Of a stretch of 10,241 bases of DNA, positions 1 through 6,248 are shown one piece after another. How positions within the stretch are numbered: the stretch's first letter is position 1; each line of letters opens with the position of its first letter. Origin of the DNA: Microbacteriaceae bacterium. GTDB lineage: Bacteria; Actinomycetota; Actinomycetes; Actinomycetales; Microbacteriaceae. Made by a program: the position numbers and the translations under genes. The stretch is from the NCBI GenBank assembly GCA_017744755.1, contig JAGIAU010000058.1:1-10241 (forward strand). The letters run 5' to 3'. The notes beneath the pieces are model-generated. The model made no database searches, was not told the origin of the DNA, and was given only the letters and a program-made list of their open reading frames with translations.

Positions 1-39
1 CAATACGCGTTCATACCCCCTTCTGTCCCTGAAAACGGA
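1..39. repeat. Half copy of dispersed palindromic repeat
   Basis: These bases match 4255-4293 at 35 of 39 positions in the same orientation (mismatches at 8, 10, 22 and 39). The match covers the loop (CAATACG), the inner arm (CATACCCCC) and the outer arm (CTGTCCCTGAAAACGG). The full element at 4223-4293 is a palindrome. The window starts inside the loop of this copy, so the left arm, if present, lies before position 1. It sits just beyond the 3' end of the methyltransferase gene. No T-run flanks it, so a classical terminator is not supported. A REP-like repeat is inferred. Confidence 0.7.
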
Positions 40-76
40 TCGAGGGACGGGCGGAGGGACGGAGCGGAGGGGCTGG

Positions 77-691
77 TCAGGGGGCGGAGCGGCGGCGGGT
101 GCGCAGGACGCGATAGCCCTTGGCGGTATCGGCGCGGACGGTGGCGAGGTCGGGGTAGGTCGCGTCGAGCCACCGGTGCAGCGAGTCGGCGCCGAGGTTC
201 TTCTGCACGACGAGCCAGGCGTCGGAGCCGGGGGCGAGGCGCGGGAGCCAGGCGTCGAGGAGGGCGTGCAACTCGGCCTTGCCGACGCGGATGGGCGGGT
301 TCGACCAGATCGCGGCGAACTCCAGGTCCGCGGGAACATCCGACGGCAGGACGGCGTTGACGTTGTCGAGGCCGAGGCGGGCGGCGTTGGCGCGGGTGAG
401 CTCCAGGGAGCGCTCGTTCACATCGACCGCCCAGACGGTCGCGCGCGGGGACTCCAGCGCGAGCGACAGCGCGATCGGGCCCCAGCCGCAGCCGACGTCG
501 ATCAGGTGGCCGCCGGGCGGCGGCGCCGGCACGGTGTCGAGCAGGACCTGGGTCCCGGTGTCGAGGCGGTCGGGGCTGAACACGCCGCCGGCGGTCCCCA
601 GCTCGACCTCGCGACCGGCGAGGACGACCCGGATGCTCTTCGGGCGGAGCTCGCTGCCGGGCTGGGACGAGAAGTAGTGGTCGCCCGACAT
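77..691 (-). CDS. Class I SAM-dependent methyltransferase, RsmC/YbxB-like
   Basis: The product is a predicted 204-residue cytoplasmic methyltransferase of the MTS small domain family. Members such as E. coli RsmC and B. subtilis YbxB modify guanine N2 in 16S rRNA. Visible motifs are the SAM-binding motif I (LIDVGCGWGPIAL, about residues 63-75), the acidic residue ending strand 2 (D90 in AVDVNERS), motif IV SNPPI (130-134) and a C-terminal KGYRVLR (191-197), all typical of this family. The N-terminal HYFSSQP and GVFSPDRLD segments resemble YbxB. The length is that of the single-domain form, without the extra N-terminal domain of enterobacterial RsmC. The ATG at 691 is chosen because homology begins there; a much longer upstream frame is only a shadow of hflX. 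The gene is divergent from hflX with a 45-base gap. The rRNA target is inferred, and other nucleic-acid substrates are possible. Confidence 0.88.
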   Translation of the reverse strand: MSGDHYFSSQPGSELRPKSIRVVLAGREVELGTAGGVFSPDRLDTGTQVLLDTVPAPPPGGHLIDVGCGWGPIALSLALESPRATVWAVDVNERSLELTRANAARLGLDNVNAVLPSDVPADLEFAAIWSNPPIRVGKAELHALLDAWLPRLAPGSDAWLVVQKNLGADSLHRWLDATYPDLATVRADTAKGYRVLRTRRRSAP

Positions 692-699
692 AGGGACAG

Positions 700-705
700 A
701 ATGTA
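700..705 (-). promoter_or_regulatory. Possible -10 element of the methyltransferase gene
   Basis: Read on the minus strand this is TACATT, a TANNNT match, followed by 8 bases and then the ATG at 691. There is no purine-rich Shine-Dalgarno sequence in those 8 bases (CTGTCCCT). Transcription could therefore begin at or next to the start codon, giving a leaderless mRNA, a common arrangement in actinomycetes. No good -35 was identified. Confidence 0.35.
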
Positions 706-736
706 TCGGACTTCGACGACGACAGGGATTCAAGTG

Positions 737-2287
737 ATGGATGAGGCTGAAGGCACGGGCCGCGAGCACGCCCGCGAGGACCGCGACGGCGTGGTCGGCC
801 GGGTGCTCGCGCGCGACGCCGCCCGCGCCGCGGTGACCCGCTTCGGGCCGGCGATCGTGGAGGAGCGCGCCCAGGCGCTGCAAGCCGGCGACGACTACCT
901 CGACACCCGCGACGGCGAGCAGCTCGAGCGCGAGGAGCGCGAGGCGCTGCGTCGCGTCAGCGGCCTCAGCACCGAGCTCGAGGACGTCACCGAGGTCGAG
1001 TACCGGCAGGTGCGCCTCGAGAACGTCGTGCTCATCGGGGTCTACCCGGGCCGCAGCGCGCAGGACGCGCAGGACGCGGAGAACTCCCTCCGCGAGCTCG
1101 CCGCGCTCGCCGAGACGGCCGGCGCGATCGTGCTCGACGGCGTGCTGCAACGCCGGCCGCACCCGGACGCGTCCACCTACCTCGGCAAGGGCAAGGCGCA
1201 GGAGCTCCGCGACATCGTGCAGGCGCTCGGCGCCGACACCGTCGTGGCCGACACGGAGCTCGCGCCGAGCCAGCGGCGCGCGCTCGAGGACGTCGTCAAG
1301 GTCAAGGTCATCGACCGCACCGCGGTCATCCTCGACATCTTCAGCCAGCACGCCAAGTCCCGCGAGGGCAAGGCGCAGGTCGAGCTCGCGCAGCTCGAGT
1401 ACCTCCTCCCGCGCCTGCGCGGCTGGGGCGAGTCGATGTCCCGGCAGGCCGGCGGCCAGGTCGGCGGCGCGGGCGTCGGCATGGGCTCCCGCGGCCCCGG
1501 CGAGACGAAGATCGAGCTCGACCGCCGCCGCATCCACACCCGGATGGCGAAGCTGCGCCGCCAGATCAAGGGCTTCGAGCCGGCCCGTCAGGCCAAGCGT
1601 GCGAACCGCGGCCGCAACGCCGTCCCCTCCGTCGCGATCGCCGGCTACACGAACGCGGGCAAGTCCTCGCTGCTGAACCGGATCACCCGCGCCGGCGTCC
1701 TGGTGGAGAACGCCCTCTTCGCGACGCTGGATCCGACCGTCCGCCGTTCGAGGACGCCGGACGGGCGGGAGTTCACGCTCGCCGACACCGTCGGCTTCGT
1801 GCGGAACCTGCCGCATCAGCTCGTCGAGGCGTTCCGCTCGACGCTCGAGGAGGTCGGCGACTCCGACGTCATCGTGCACGTCGTCGACGCCTCGCATCCG
1901 GACCCCGCGGCGCAGCTCGCGACGGTCCGCGACGTCATCGGCGAGGTGGGCGCGCGCGACGTCCCGGAGATCGTCGCGTTCAACAAGTCCGATCTCGTCG
2001 ACGAGTCGACCCGCCTCGTGCTCCGCGGCCTCGTGCCCGGCGCGGTGTTCGTCAGCGCCCGCACCGGCGACGGCATCGAGGAGCTCCTGGCGCGGATCCA
2101 GGACGCGCTCCCGCGGCCCGCGGTCACGGTCCGCCTGCTCGTCCCGTACGACCGCGGCGACGTCATCTCGCGGCTGCACGTGCGCGGCGCGGTCGTCGAG
2201 ACGGACTACCGGGAGGACGGCACGCTCGTCACCGCCCGCGTCGACGAGGCGGAGGCGGCGCGCCTCGCGGAGTTCTCGGCTCCCTGA
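737..2287 (+). CDS. hflX: GTPase HflX
   Basis: HflX is a ribosome-binding TRAFAC-class GTPase. In characterised bacteria it splits stalled or stressed 70S ribosomes. The predicted protein has 516 residues. The N-terminal HflX domain spans roughly 95-290, including TYLGKGKAQEL (147-157) and the conserved SRQAGGQVGG...GSRGPGE region (235-256). The G domain follows: G1 GYTNAGKS (303-310), G2 around ATLDPT (329-334), G3 DTVGF (350-354), G4 NKSD (416-419) and G5 VSARTG (439-444). The acidic N-terminal 80 residues are a lineage-variable extension. The start at 737 is preferred because AGGGA (724-728) lies 8 bases upstream and a minus-strand -10 occupies 700-705. GTG at 734 or ATG at 701 (12 residues longer) are alternatives. 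The gene is probably monocistronic, as a 202-base gap follows. Confidence 0.96.
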   Translation: MDEAEGTGREHAREDRDGVVGRVLARDAARAAVTRFGPAIVEERAQALQAGDDYLDTRDGEQLEREEREALRRVSGLSTELEDVTEVEYRQVRLENVVLIGVYPGRSAQDAQDAENSLRELAALAETAGAIVLDGVLQRRPHPDASTYLGKGKAQELRDIVQALGADTVVADTELAPSQRRALEDVVKVKVIDRTAVILDIFSQHAKSREGKAQVELAQLEYLLPRLRGWGESMSRQAGGQVGGAGVGMGSRGPGETKIELDRRRIHTRMAKLRRQIKGFEPARQAKRANRGRNAVPSVAIAGYTNAGKSSLLNRITRAGVLVENALFATLDPTVRRSRTPDGREFTLADTVGFVRNLPHQLVEAFRSTLEEVGDSDVIVHVVDASHPDPAAQLATVRDVIGEVGARDVPEIVAFNKSDLVDESTRLVLRGLVPGAVFVSARTGDGIEELLARIQDALPRPAVTVRLLVPYDRGDVISRLHVRGAVVETDYREDGTLVTARVDEAEAARLAEFSAP

Positions 2288-2335
2288 GCGCGGCGCCGGC
2301 GCGTCGGCGGGGCCCTCGCAGCCACCCAGACCGCC

Positions 2336-2467
2336 GTGATCGAGCCGGCAGAACGCGCCCCCGGCGGGTTCTGGTCGCGCTACTGGGCCATGTGGCCGCG
2401 CGCCGGCAAGGAGATCCTCCGGGGCGCGCCACGGCCCGCGCACGGCTCCTGCCCAGCCCGTGCATAG
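2336..2467 (+). pseudogene. Short Trp-rich reading frame, probable gene remnant
   Basis: A GTG-initiated frame of 43 codons fills most of the 202-base gap between hflX and the hydrolase gene. It contains an aromatic-basic block, GGFWSRYWAMWPRAGKEI (residues 10-27), that looks like genuine protein. It resembles in style the stretch before the first membrane helix of actinobacterial membrane or sensor proteins. After about residue 28 the sequence turns into unremarkable Arg/Pro/Ala-rich translation and stops. No Shine-Dalgarno sequence precedes the GTG. The likely reading is the surviving N-terminus of a deleted gene. A true 43-residue small protein or a chance frame in GC-rich DNA are alternatives. 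No function is assigned. Confidence 0.3.
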
Positions 2468-2477
2468 TCGTCGCGCG

Positions 2478-2483
2478 TAGCCT
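2478..2483 (+). promoter_or_regulatory. Possible -10 element for leaderless hydrolase transcript
   Basis: TAGCCT matches TANNNT and is followed by exactly 6 bases and then the ATG at 2490. There is no Shine-Dalgarno sequence between them (CGCCGT). This predicts transcription starting at the A of the start codon. The lipoprotein gene at 4206 shows the same spacing. No convincing -35 is present about 17 bases upstream. Confidence 0.4.
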
Positions 2484-2489
2484 CGCCGT

Positions 2490-3239
2490 ATGCGACTCGC
2501 GGTCCGGATCGACGGCGACGGTCCGCGCACGGCCGTCCTCGTGCACGGCATCATGTCCGACTCGAGCGTCTGGTCCGGGGTGCGGGAGGATCTGCAGGCG
2601 CGCGGCTTCCGCGTCGTCGCGGTCGACCTCGCGGGCCACGGCGCGAGCCCGCGGGCGCGGCGCTATTCGCCGCAGGCCTGGGCGGACGATGTCGTGGAGA
2701 CGCTCGCCCCGCTGCTCGACGCGCCGCCGGACCTCGTGATGGGGCACTCGCTCGGCGGTCTCGTCGCGAGCATCGCGGCGGAGCGGATCGCGCCGCGCGC
2801 CGTCATCTACGTCGACCCCGCCTTCGACTTCCCGAAGGGCATCGCGGGCGCGCTGTTCAAGCTCTCCTTCGCGGTCATGCCGCCGCTGCGCCGCCCGGAC
2901 CTCCGCCGCCTGAACCCCAAGTGGAGCGCCCGCGACATCGACGCCGAGTTCGCGGCGCACCGCCGCTGGCACCGTCGGACGATGCTCGGCCTGGTGCGTT
3001 CCCGCCTCTTCGTCCCGCCGCTGCGCGCGGACGTCCCGAGCCTCGTCATCCTCGCCGAACGCAGCCTGCTCGTGACCCGCTCTGCGGCGCTGCGGATGCT
3101 CCGGATCGGCATGCGCGTCGTCCGCGTGCCCGGCGCCGGGCACACGGTCTGGCGGGACGAGCCGGAGCGCTTCGCCGCGATCGTCGGGCGCTGGCTCGCC
3201 CGGCAGCTGCCGCAGCTCGAGGCGGCCGGGCCACGCTGA
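2490..3239 (+). CDS. Alpha/beta-fold hydrolase
   Basis: A 249-residue protein of the alpha/beta hydrolase superfamily (serine hydrolase type), with no signal peptide and so probably cytoplasmic. The oxyanion-hole strand motif VLVHGIMSDSSVW covers residues 16-28. The nucleophile elbow is GHSLGG (85-90), with Ser87 as predicted nucleophile. The catalytic histidine is His218 in GAGHTVWRDEPE. The acid residue is less clear: the usual position after strand 6 reads LVILAERS, where E190 or a nearby residue might serve. The region 113-180 is a helical cap rich in Arg. Substrate cannot be read from sequence; esterase, lactonase or haloalkane dehalogenase-like activities are all possible. The gene stands alone and converges with the lipoprotein gene 49 bases downstream. 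The start at 2490 fits the first beta-strand and the upstream TAGCCT. Confidence 0.85.
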   Translation: MRLAVRIDGDGPRTAVLVHGIMSDSSVWSGVREDLQARGFRVVAVDLAGHGASPRARRYSPQAWADDVVETLAPLLDAPPDLVMGHSLGGLVASIAAERIAPRAVIYVDPAFDFPKGIAGALFKLSFAVMPPLRRPDLRRLNPKWSARDIDAEFAAHRRWHRRTMLGLVRSRLFVPPLRADVPSLVILAERSLLVTRSAALRMLRIGMRVVRVPGAGHTVWRDEPERFAAIVGRWLARQLPQLEAAGPR

Positions 3240-3288
3240 GGCGGCCGCCGCCCGGGCGACCCGCCGGTCGGGGACGAGCCCGCGCCGC

Positions 3289-4206
3289 TCAGCCGACGGG
3301 CGCCGGCAGCCCGCAGGCCTGCGCGTAGAAGGCGTAGATCGACGCCCGCGCCTCCGGCGCCGCCGCGATCCGGACGAGGCCAGCCGCGCCGTCCGGCGCC
3401 GTCGCCTCGAGCAGGAAGATCGTGCCCTGCTTGTCCTCCGCGACGGCGTGGGCATCGCAGCGCGCCGGCGCGATCGGGATCTCGAGCACGCTCGGGGCGT
3501 CCGTCCCCGCGACGCGCAGACCGAGCGGCAACGACTCGGCCGCGGCGCCGTCGGGGGAGCGCAGTGCGAGCAGCACGGTGTCCTCGAGGGCGTCGATGGT
3601 GAACGCGTCCTCGGCGCCGGTCGGCTCGATCGCCACGGCGACGAAGGCGGTCGGCGCCCCGTCGACCTCCCCGACCCGCACCGGCCCGTCGATCGTCATG
3701 GCGGCGACCTTCGCGACCGCGACGCCGAAGCACTCCTCCGCCCGCATGTCCGGCAGCCGGTCGTAGCGGTCGACGGCGGGCAGCTCGGCGGTCCCCGTCG
3801 CGCCGTCGGCGGTGGTGAACCCGAGCCGCACGGCGGCGGCGGGCGCCGGATCGTCGCAGGCCGGTCCGGGCAGCTCGACCGGGAGGTCGACGGCGAAGCC
3901 CGCGTGCACGACGGTGCCACCCGGCCGCGCGTGCCATACCGCGGGCCCCGCGAACTGCGCCGAGACGAGCTCGGCCGACGTGACGGTCAGCGCCTCCGTG
4001 CCGGCGTTCGCGACGGCGATCTCGAGCCTCCGGGCCGGCAGGTCGGTGCGCGTCTGGTACACGTCGACGGTGACGCCGTCGGGGAGCGCGGCAGGCGCGC
4101 CGGGAGCGTTCTCCCCGCCCGCCCCCGTGCATCCCGCGAGGCCGAGCGTCCCCGCGACCGCCGCGGCGAGCGCCGCCCCGACCCCGATCGCCGCCTGCAG
4201 CCCCAT
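3289..4206 (-). CDS. Exported lipoprotein of unknown function
   Basis: This is a 305-residue protein with a lipoprotein signal peptide: a short start, a hydrophobic Ala/Gly/Leu stretch (residues 5-24), and the lipobox LAGC with Cys26 as predicted lipidated residue. A low-complexity Gly/Ala/Pro linker runs to about residue 42. The mature part looks like two beta-rich domains. The first (about 45-145) has alternating strands such as RRLEIAVANAGTEALTVTSA, reminiscent of Ig-like or CARDB-type folds. The second (about 160-300) carries an ARCDAHAVAEDKQGT segment (248-262). Mature cysteines at 117, 159, 250 and 298 could form two disulfides. I do not recognise a named family or enzymatic motif. The protein is predicted to be anchored outside the membrane. 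It is divergent from the DtxR-boxed siderophore locus, which hints at, but does not show, an iron-related role. Confidence 0.8.
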   Translation of the reverse strand: MGLQAAIGVGAALAAAVAGTLGLAGCTGAGGENAPGAPAALPDGVTVDVYQTRTDLPARRLEIAVANAGTEALTVTSAELVSAQFAGPAVWHARPGGTVVHAGFAVDLPVELPGPACDDPAPAAAVRLGFTTADGATGTAELPAVDRYDRLPDMRAEECFGVAVAKVAAMTIDGPVRVGEVDGAPTAFVAVAIEPTGAEDAFTIDALEDTVLLALRSPDGAAAESLPLGLRVAGTDAPSVLEIPIAPARCDAHAVAEDKQGTIFLLEATAPDGAAGLVRIAAAPEARASIYAFYAQACGLPAPVG

Positions 4207-4212
4207 CCCGCG

Positions 4213-4218
4213 ATGCTA
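4213..4218 (-). promoter_or_regulatory. Possible -10 element for leaderless lipoprotein transcript
   Basis: On the minus strand this reads TAGCAT, followed by 6 bases (CGCGGG) and the ATG at 4206. The spacing predicts a transcript beginning at the start codon. A -35 at 17-18 bases upstream would fall inside the left arm of the adjacent palindrome, so anything bound there could control this promoter. Confidence 0.42.
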
Positions 4219-4222
4219 ACGC

Positions 4223-4293
4223 GCCGTTTTCAGGGACAGCGCGGGGTATGGACGCAATACGGGCTCATACCCCCTCCTGTCCCTGAAAACGGC
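4223..4293. repeat. Long palindromic element in divergent promoter region
   Basis: The outer arms 4223-4239 (GCCGTTTTCAGGGACAG) and 4277-4293 are perfect 17-base inverted repeats. The inner arms 4243-4250 (GGGGTATG) and 4266-4273 are perfect over 8 bases. A 3x3 mismatch separates the two stems, and the loop is 15 bases with CAATACG in it. Positions 4255-4293 recur at 1-39 with 35 of 39 identities, including loop bases. The element lies between the lipoprotein -10 (4213-4218) and the iron boxes (4306-4344), upstream of both genes, so it is not a terminator here. It may be a REP-like mobile palindrome, a protein-binding operator, or both. Confidence 0.85.
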
Positions 4294-4305
4294 ACGAGGC
4301 ACGGC

Positions 4306-4344
4306 TTAGGGTGACCTAAAGTAGTGGAGGCTTGCCTAACCACG
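4306..4344 (+). promoter_or_regulatory. Tandem DtxR/IdeR-like iron boxes and promoter
   Basis: Two 19-base windows fit the DtxR/IdeR consensus TTAGGTTAGCCTAACCTAA. Box A (4306-4324) has the palindromic core TTAGG-4-CCTAA and matches at about 13 of 19 positions. Box B (4326-4344) contains AGG and GCCTAACC and matches at about 12 of 19. They start 20 bases apart, so two repressor dimers could sit on one DNA segment. A TAAAGT (4317-4322) inside box A is a plausible -10 for the downstream reductase gene, which would place box B over the transcription start. Repression by Fe(II)-loaded DtxR/IdeR is inferred from the boxes and the gene content. Confidence 0.75.
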
Positions 4345-4358
4345 ACACCGGAGGACCG

Positions 4359-6248
4359 ATGCCGCGCCAGATCCGCCCCACGACGGTGCATCCGCTCGCC
4401 CTCCGAGAGCTCGAGGTGCTGCGCGTCGTCGACGTGACGCCGGGGATGCGGCGCGTGACGCTGACGGGCGCGCAGCTCGGCGCGTTCACGGCGCCGGACG
4501 GCGCGCGCATCGCGCCGTTCCGCAGCACGGGCTTCGACGACGACGTCCGCGTGTTCTACCCGCACCCCGGGGAGACCGAGCCGGTGCTGCCGGTGTTCAA
4601 GGACGGCGGCGTCGCCTTCCCGCGCGACCAGAAGGTGCTGCAGCGCGTCTACACCGTGCGCCGCTACGACGAGGCGGCGCAGGAGCTCGACCTCGACTTC
4701 GTGCGGCACGGCGTCGGCATCGCGACGACGTGGGCGTACCGGGCGACGCCGGGGGAGCGCATCCACCTGACGAACCCGCCCGCATCGCTCGGCATCCCCG
4801 CCGACGCCGAATGGCTGCTCGTCGCGGGCGACGACACCGCACTGCCCGCGATCGCGCGACTCCTCGAGGAGCTCCCGGCCGACGCGCGCGGCATCGTGCT
4901 CATCGAGGTCGCGGAGGCCGCGCATCGGCAGGCGCTCGCGGAACGCCCCGGCGTGGACGTCCGCTGGCTCGTCCGCGACGGCGCCCAGCGCGGCGGGGCG
5001 GACGACGGGGGCGCGGCGCCGCATGGCGCGCTCCTCCTCGAGGCGGTCCGCGGGCTCGAGCTGCCGGCGGGCACGCCGTTCGCCTGGCTCGCGGGCGAGC
5101 AGTCCGCGGTCCGCGACCTGCGCCGCCTGCTCGTGGAGCAGCACGGGATCGACAAGACGCGGATCGAGTTCACCGGCTACTGGAAGCACGGCGAGGTCGT
5201 CACGGTCGAGGGCGACGCCGCGCTCGTCGACACGTCGAAGACGGAGGACGCCTGGCACCGCTTCCACGAGCAGATCGAGGTGCTGCCCGGCATCGCGATC
5301 CGTTCGGCGGTCGACCTCGGCCTCGCCGAGCAGCTGAGCCGCGGCGTGACGACCGCGCCCGCGCTCGCGGAGGCGCTCGGCCTCGACGCCGGCGCCGCCG
5401 CGAAGCTGCTGCGCTACCTCGAGGCGATCTCGATCGTCGTGCGGCCGGGCGGCGGCGCCGACTACGCGCTCTCCGAGACCGGCGTCTACCTCGCCGAGGA
5501 GTGGGTCCAGCACTATCTCCGCGGCGACGGCGGCTGGGCGCAGCTGCAGCGCGGCTTCCTCGGGCTGAGCGAGTCGGTTCGCACGGGCCGCGCCTCCTAT
5601 GCGAGCGTCGGCGGGGCGCCCTTCGAGGAGCTCCGGCTGGATCCCGGCTTCGAGGCGCGCCACCTCGAGGCGATGAACGAGTGGGCGAGCTGGCTCGCCG
5701 CGCCCGTCGCCGAGTCCGCCGCCTTCGAGGGTCTGCACGAGCTCGCGATCCACTCCGACGCGGCCGGGGCGCATGCCGCCGCGCTCGTCGCCCGCCACCC
5801 GGCGCTGCGCGTGCGGATCGTCGCGCTGCCCGCGCAGGCCGCCTGGCTGCGCGCCGATCTGCCGGCGACGATCCCCGATGCGGCGCAGCGCGAGCGCGTC
5901 GAGATCGTCGAGCAGTCGATCACCGAGCCGATCGAGACGGAGGCGGTGCTGATCGTCCAGCGCCTCGACCGCCATCCCGACGCCGACGCCGCCTATGTGC
6001 TGCGGCGCGCGGCCGCATCCGCCGGCCGGGTCGTCCTCGTCGAGGACGCGTACGACCCGGAGGCGGAGGACGAGCACGCCGCGGAGCACGACCTGCTCGC
6101 GCTCACCGTGCACGGCTCCGGGAACCGCACCGCCGCCGAGCTCGAGTCCGTCATCGCGGCGAGCGGGCTGTCGGTCGCCTCCGCGGAGCCGGTCGGCTGG
6201 GGGATGACGCTGCCCGTGCTCGCACCGGGCGCAGAACGATCCAAGTAA
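4359..6248 (+). CDS. Siderophore-interacting reductase fused to O-methyltransferase-like domain
   Basis: A 629-residue two-part protein. Residues about 10-285 are a siderophore-interacting protein (SIP/ViuB family), cytoplasmic flavin reductases that release iron from imported ferric siderophores. The FAD motif RVYTVRRYD (96-104), the nicotinamide-side motif LLVAGDDTALPAI (153-165), FAWLAGEQSAVR (241-252) and the C-terminal GYWKHG (273-278) are all visible. Residues about 296-380 resemble the winged-helix dimerisation domain of plant-type and antibiotic O-methyltransferases. Residues about 455-629 resemble their catalytic domain, ending in GRVVLVED (556-563) and the TAAELESVIAASGL segment (591-604). 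The glycine-rich SAM loop is not recognisable: the expected place reads ELAIHSDAAGAHAAAL (461-476). Methyl transfer is therefore doubtful. The ATG at 4359 follows GGAGGA (4350-4355); a TTG frame opening at 4332 would start inside iron box B and is rejected. The gene is first of the iron locus, behind tandem iron boxes. Confidence 0.9.
   Translation: MPRQIRPTTVHPLALRELEVLRVVDVTPGMRRVTLTGAQLGAFTAPDGARIAPFRSTGFDDDVRVFYPHPGETEPVLPVFKDGGVAFPRDQKVLQRVYTVRRYDEAAQELDLDFVRHGVGIATTWAYRATPGERIHLTNPPASLGIPADAEWLLVAGDDTALPAIARLLEELPADARGIVLIEVAEAAHRQALAERPGVDVRWLVRDGAQRGGADDGGAAPHGALLLEAVRGLELPAGTPFAWLAGEQSAVRDLRRLLVEQHGIDKTRIEFTGYWKHGEVVTVEGDAALVDTSKTEDAWHRFHEQIEVLPGIAIRSAVDLGLAEQLSRGVTTAPALAEALGLDAGAAAKLLRYLEAISIVVRPGGGADYALSETGVYLAEEWVQHYLRGDGGWAQLQRGFLGLSESVRTGRASYASVGGAPFEELRLDPGFEARHLEAMNEWASWLAAPVAESAAFEGLHELAIHSDAAGAHAAALVARHPALRVRIVALPAQAAWLRADLPATIPDAAQRERVEIVEQSITEPIETEAVLIVQRLDRHPDADAAYVLRRAAASAGRVVLVEDAYDPEAEDEHAAEHDLLALTVHGSGNRTAAELESVIAASGLSVASAEPVGWGMTLPVLAPGAERSK

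Noticed and set aside
40..76. A purine-rich stretch with repeated GGAGGGACGG-like units
   Set aside because: The units are irregular and short, and overlap the 3' edge of the repeat half copy. There is no evidence for a functional tandem repeat.
701..736. An ATG at 701 as the hflX start
   Set aside because: It overlaps the candidate -10 of the divergent methyltransferase gene and adds 12 residues with no family support. ATG 737 has AGGGA at 8 bases. It is not excluded, only less likely.
2288..2335. A GC palindrome (GCGCCGGCGC) after the hflX stop as terminator
   Set aside because: It is short with no loop and no T-run; simple GC composition explains it.
77..2554. An 825-codon minus-strand frame running across hflX and the methyltransferase
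   Set aside because: Only its last 204 codons (from the ATG at 691) show protein family motifs. The rest is antisense to hflX and has the Arg/Asp/Val-rich composition typical of antisense frames in GC-rich DNA.
3240..3288. A hairpin (CGACC-CGCC-GGTCG, 3257-3270) as terminator between the convergent hydrolase and lipoprotein genes
   Set aside because: The stem is only 5 base pairs and no T-run follows on either strand. Such small GC hairpins are expected by chance here.
4332..4358. A TTG start giving a 9-residue longer reductase fusion
   Set aside because: The TTG lies within iron box B and has no Shine-Dalgarno sequence. The ATG at 4359 has GGAGGA just upstream and fits the SIP family N-terminus.
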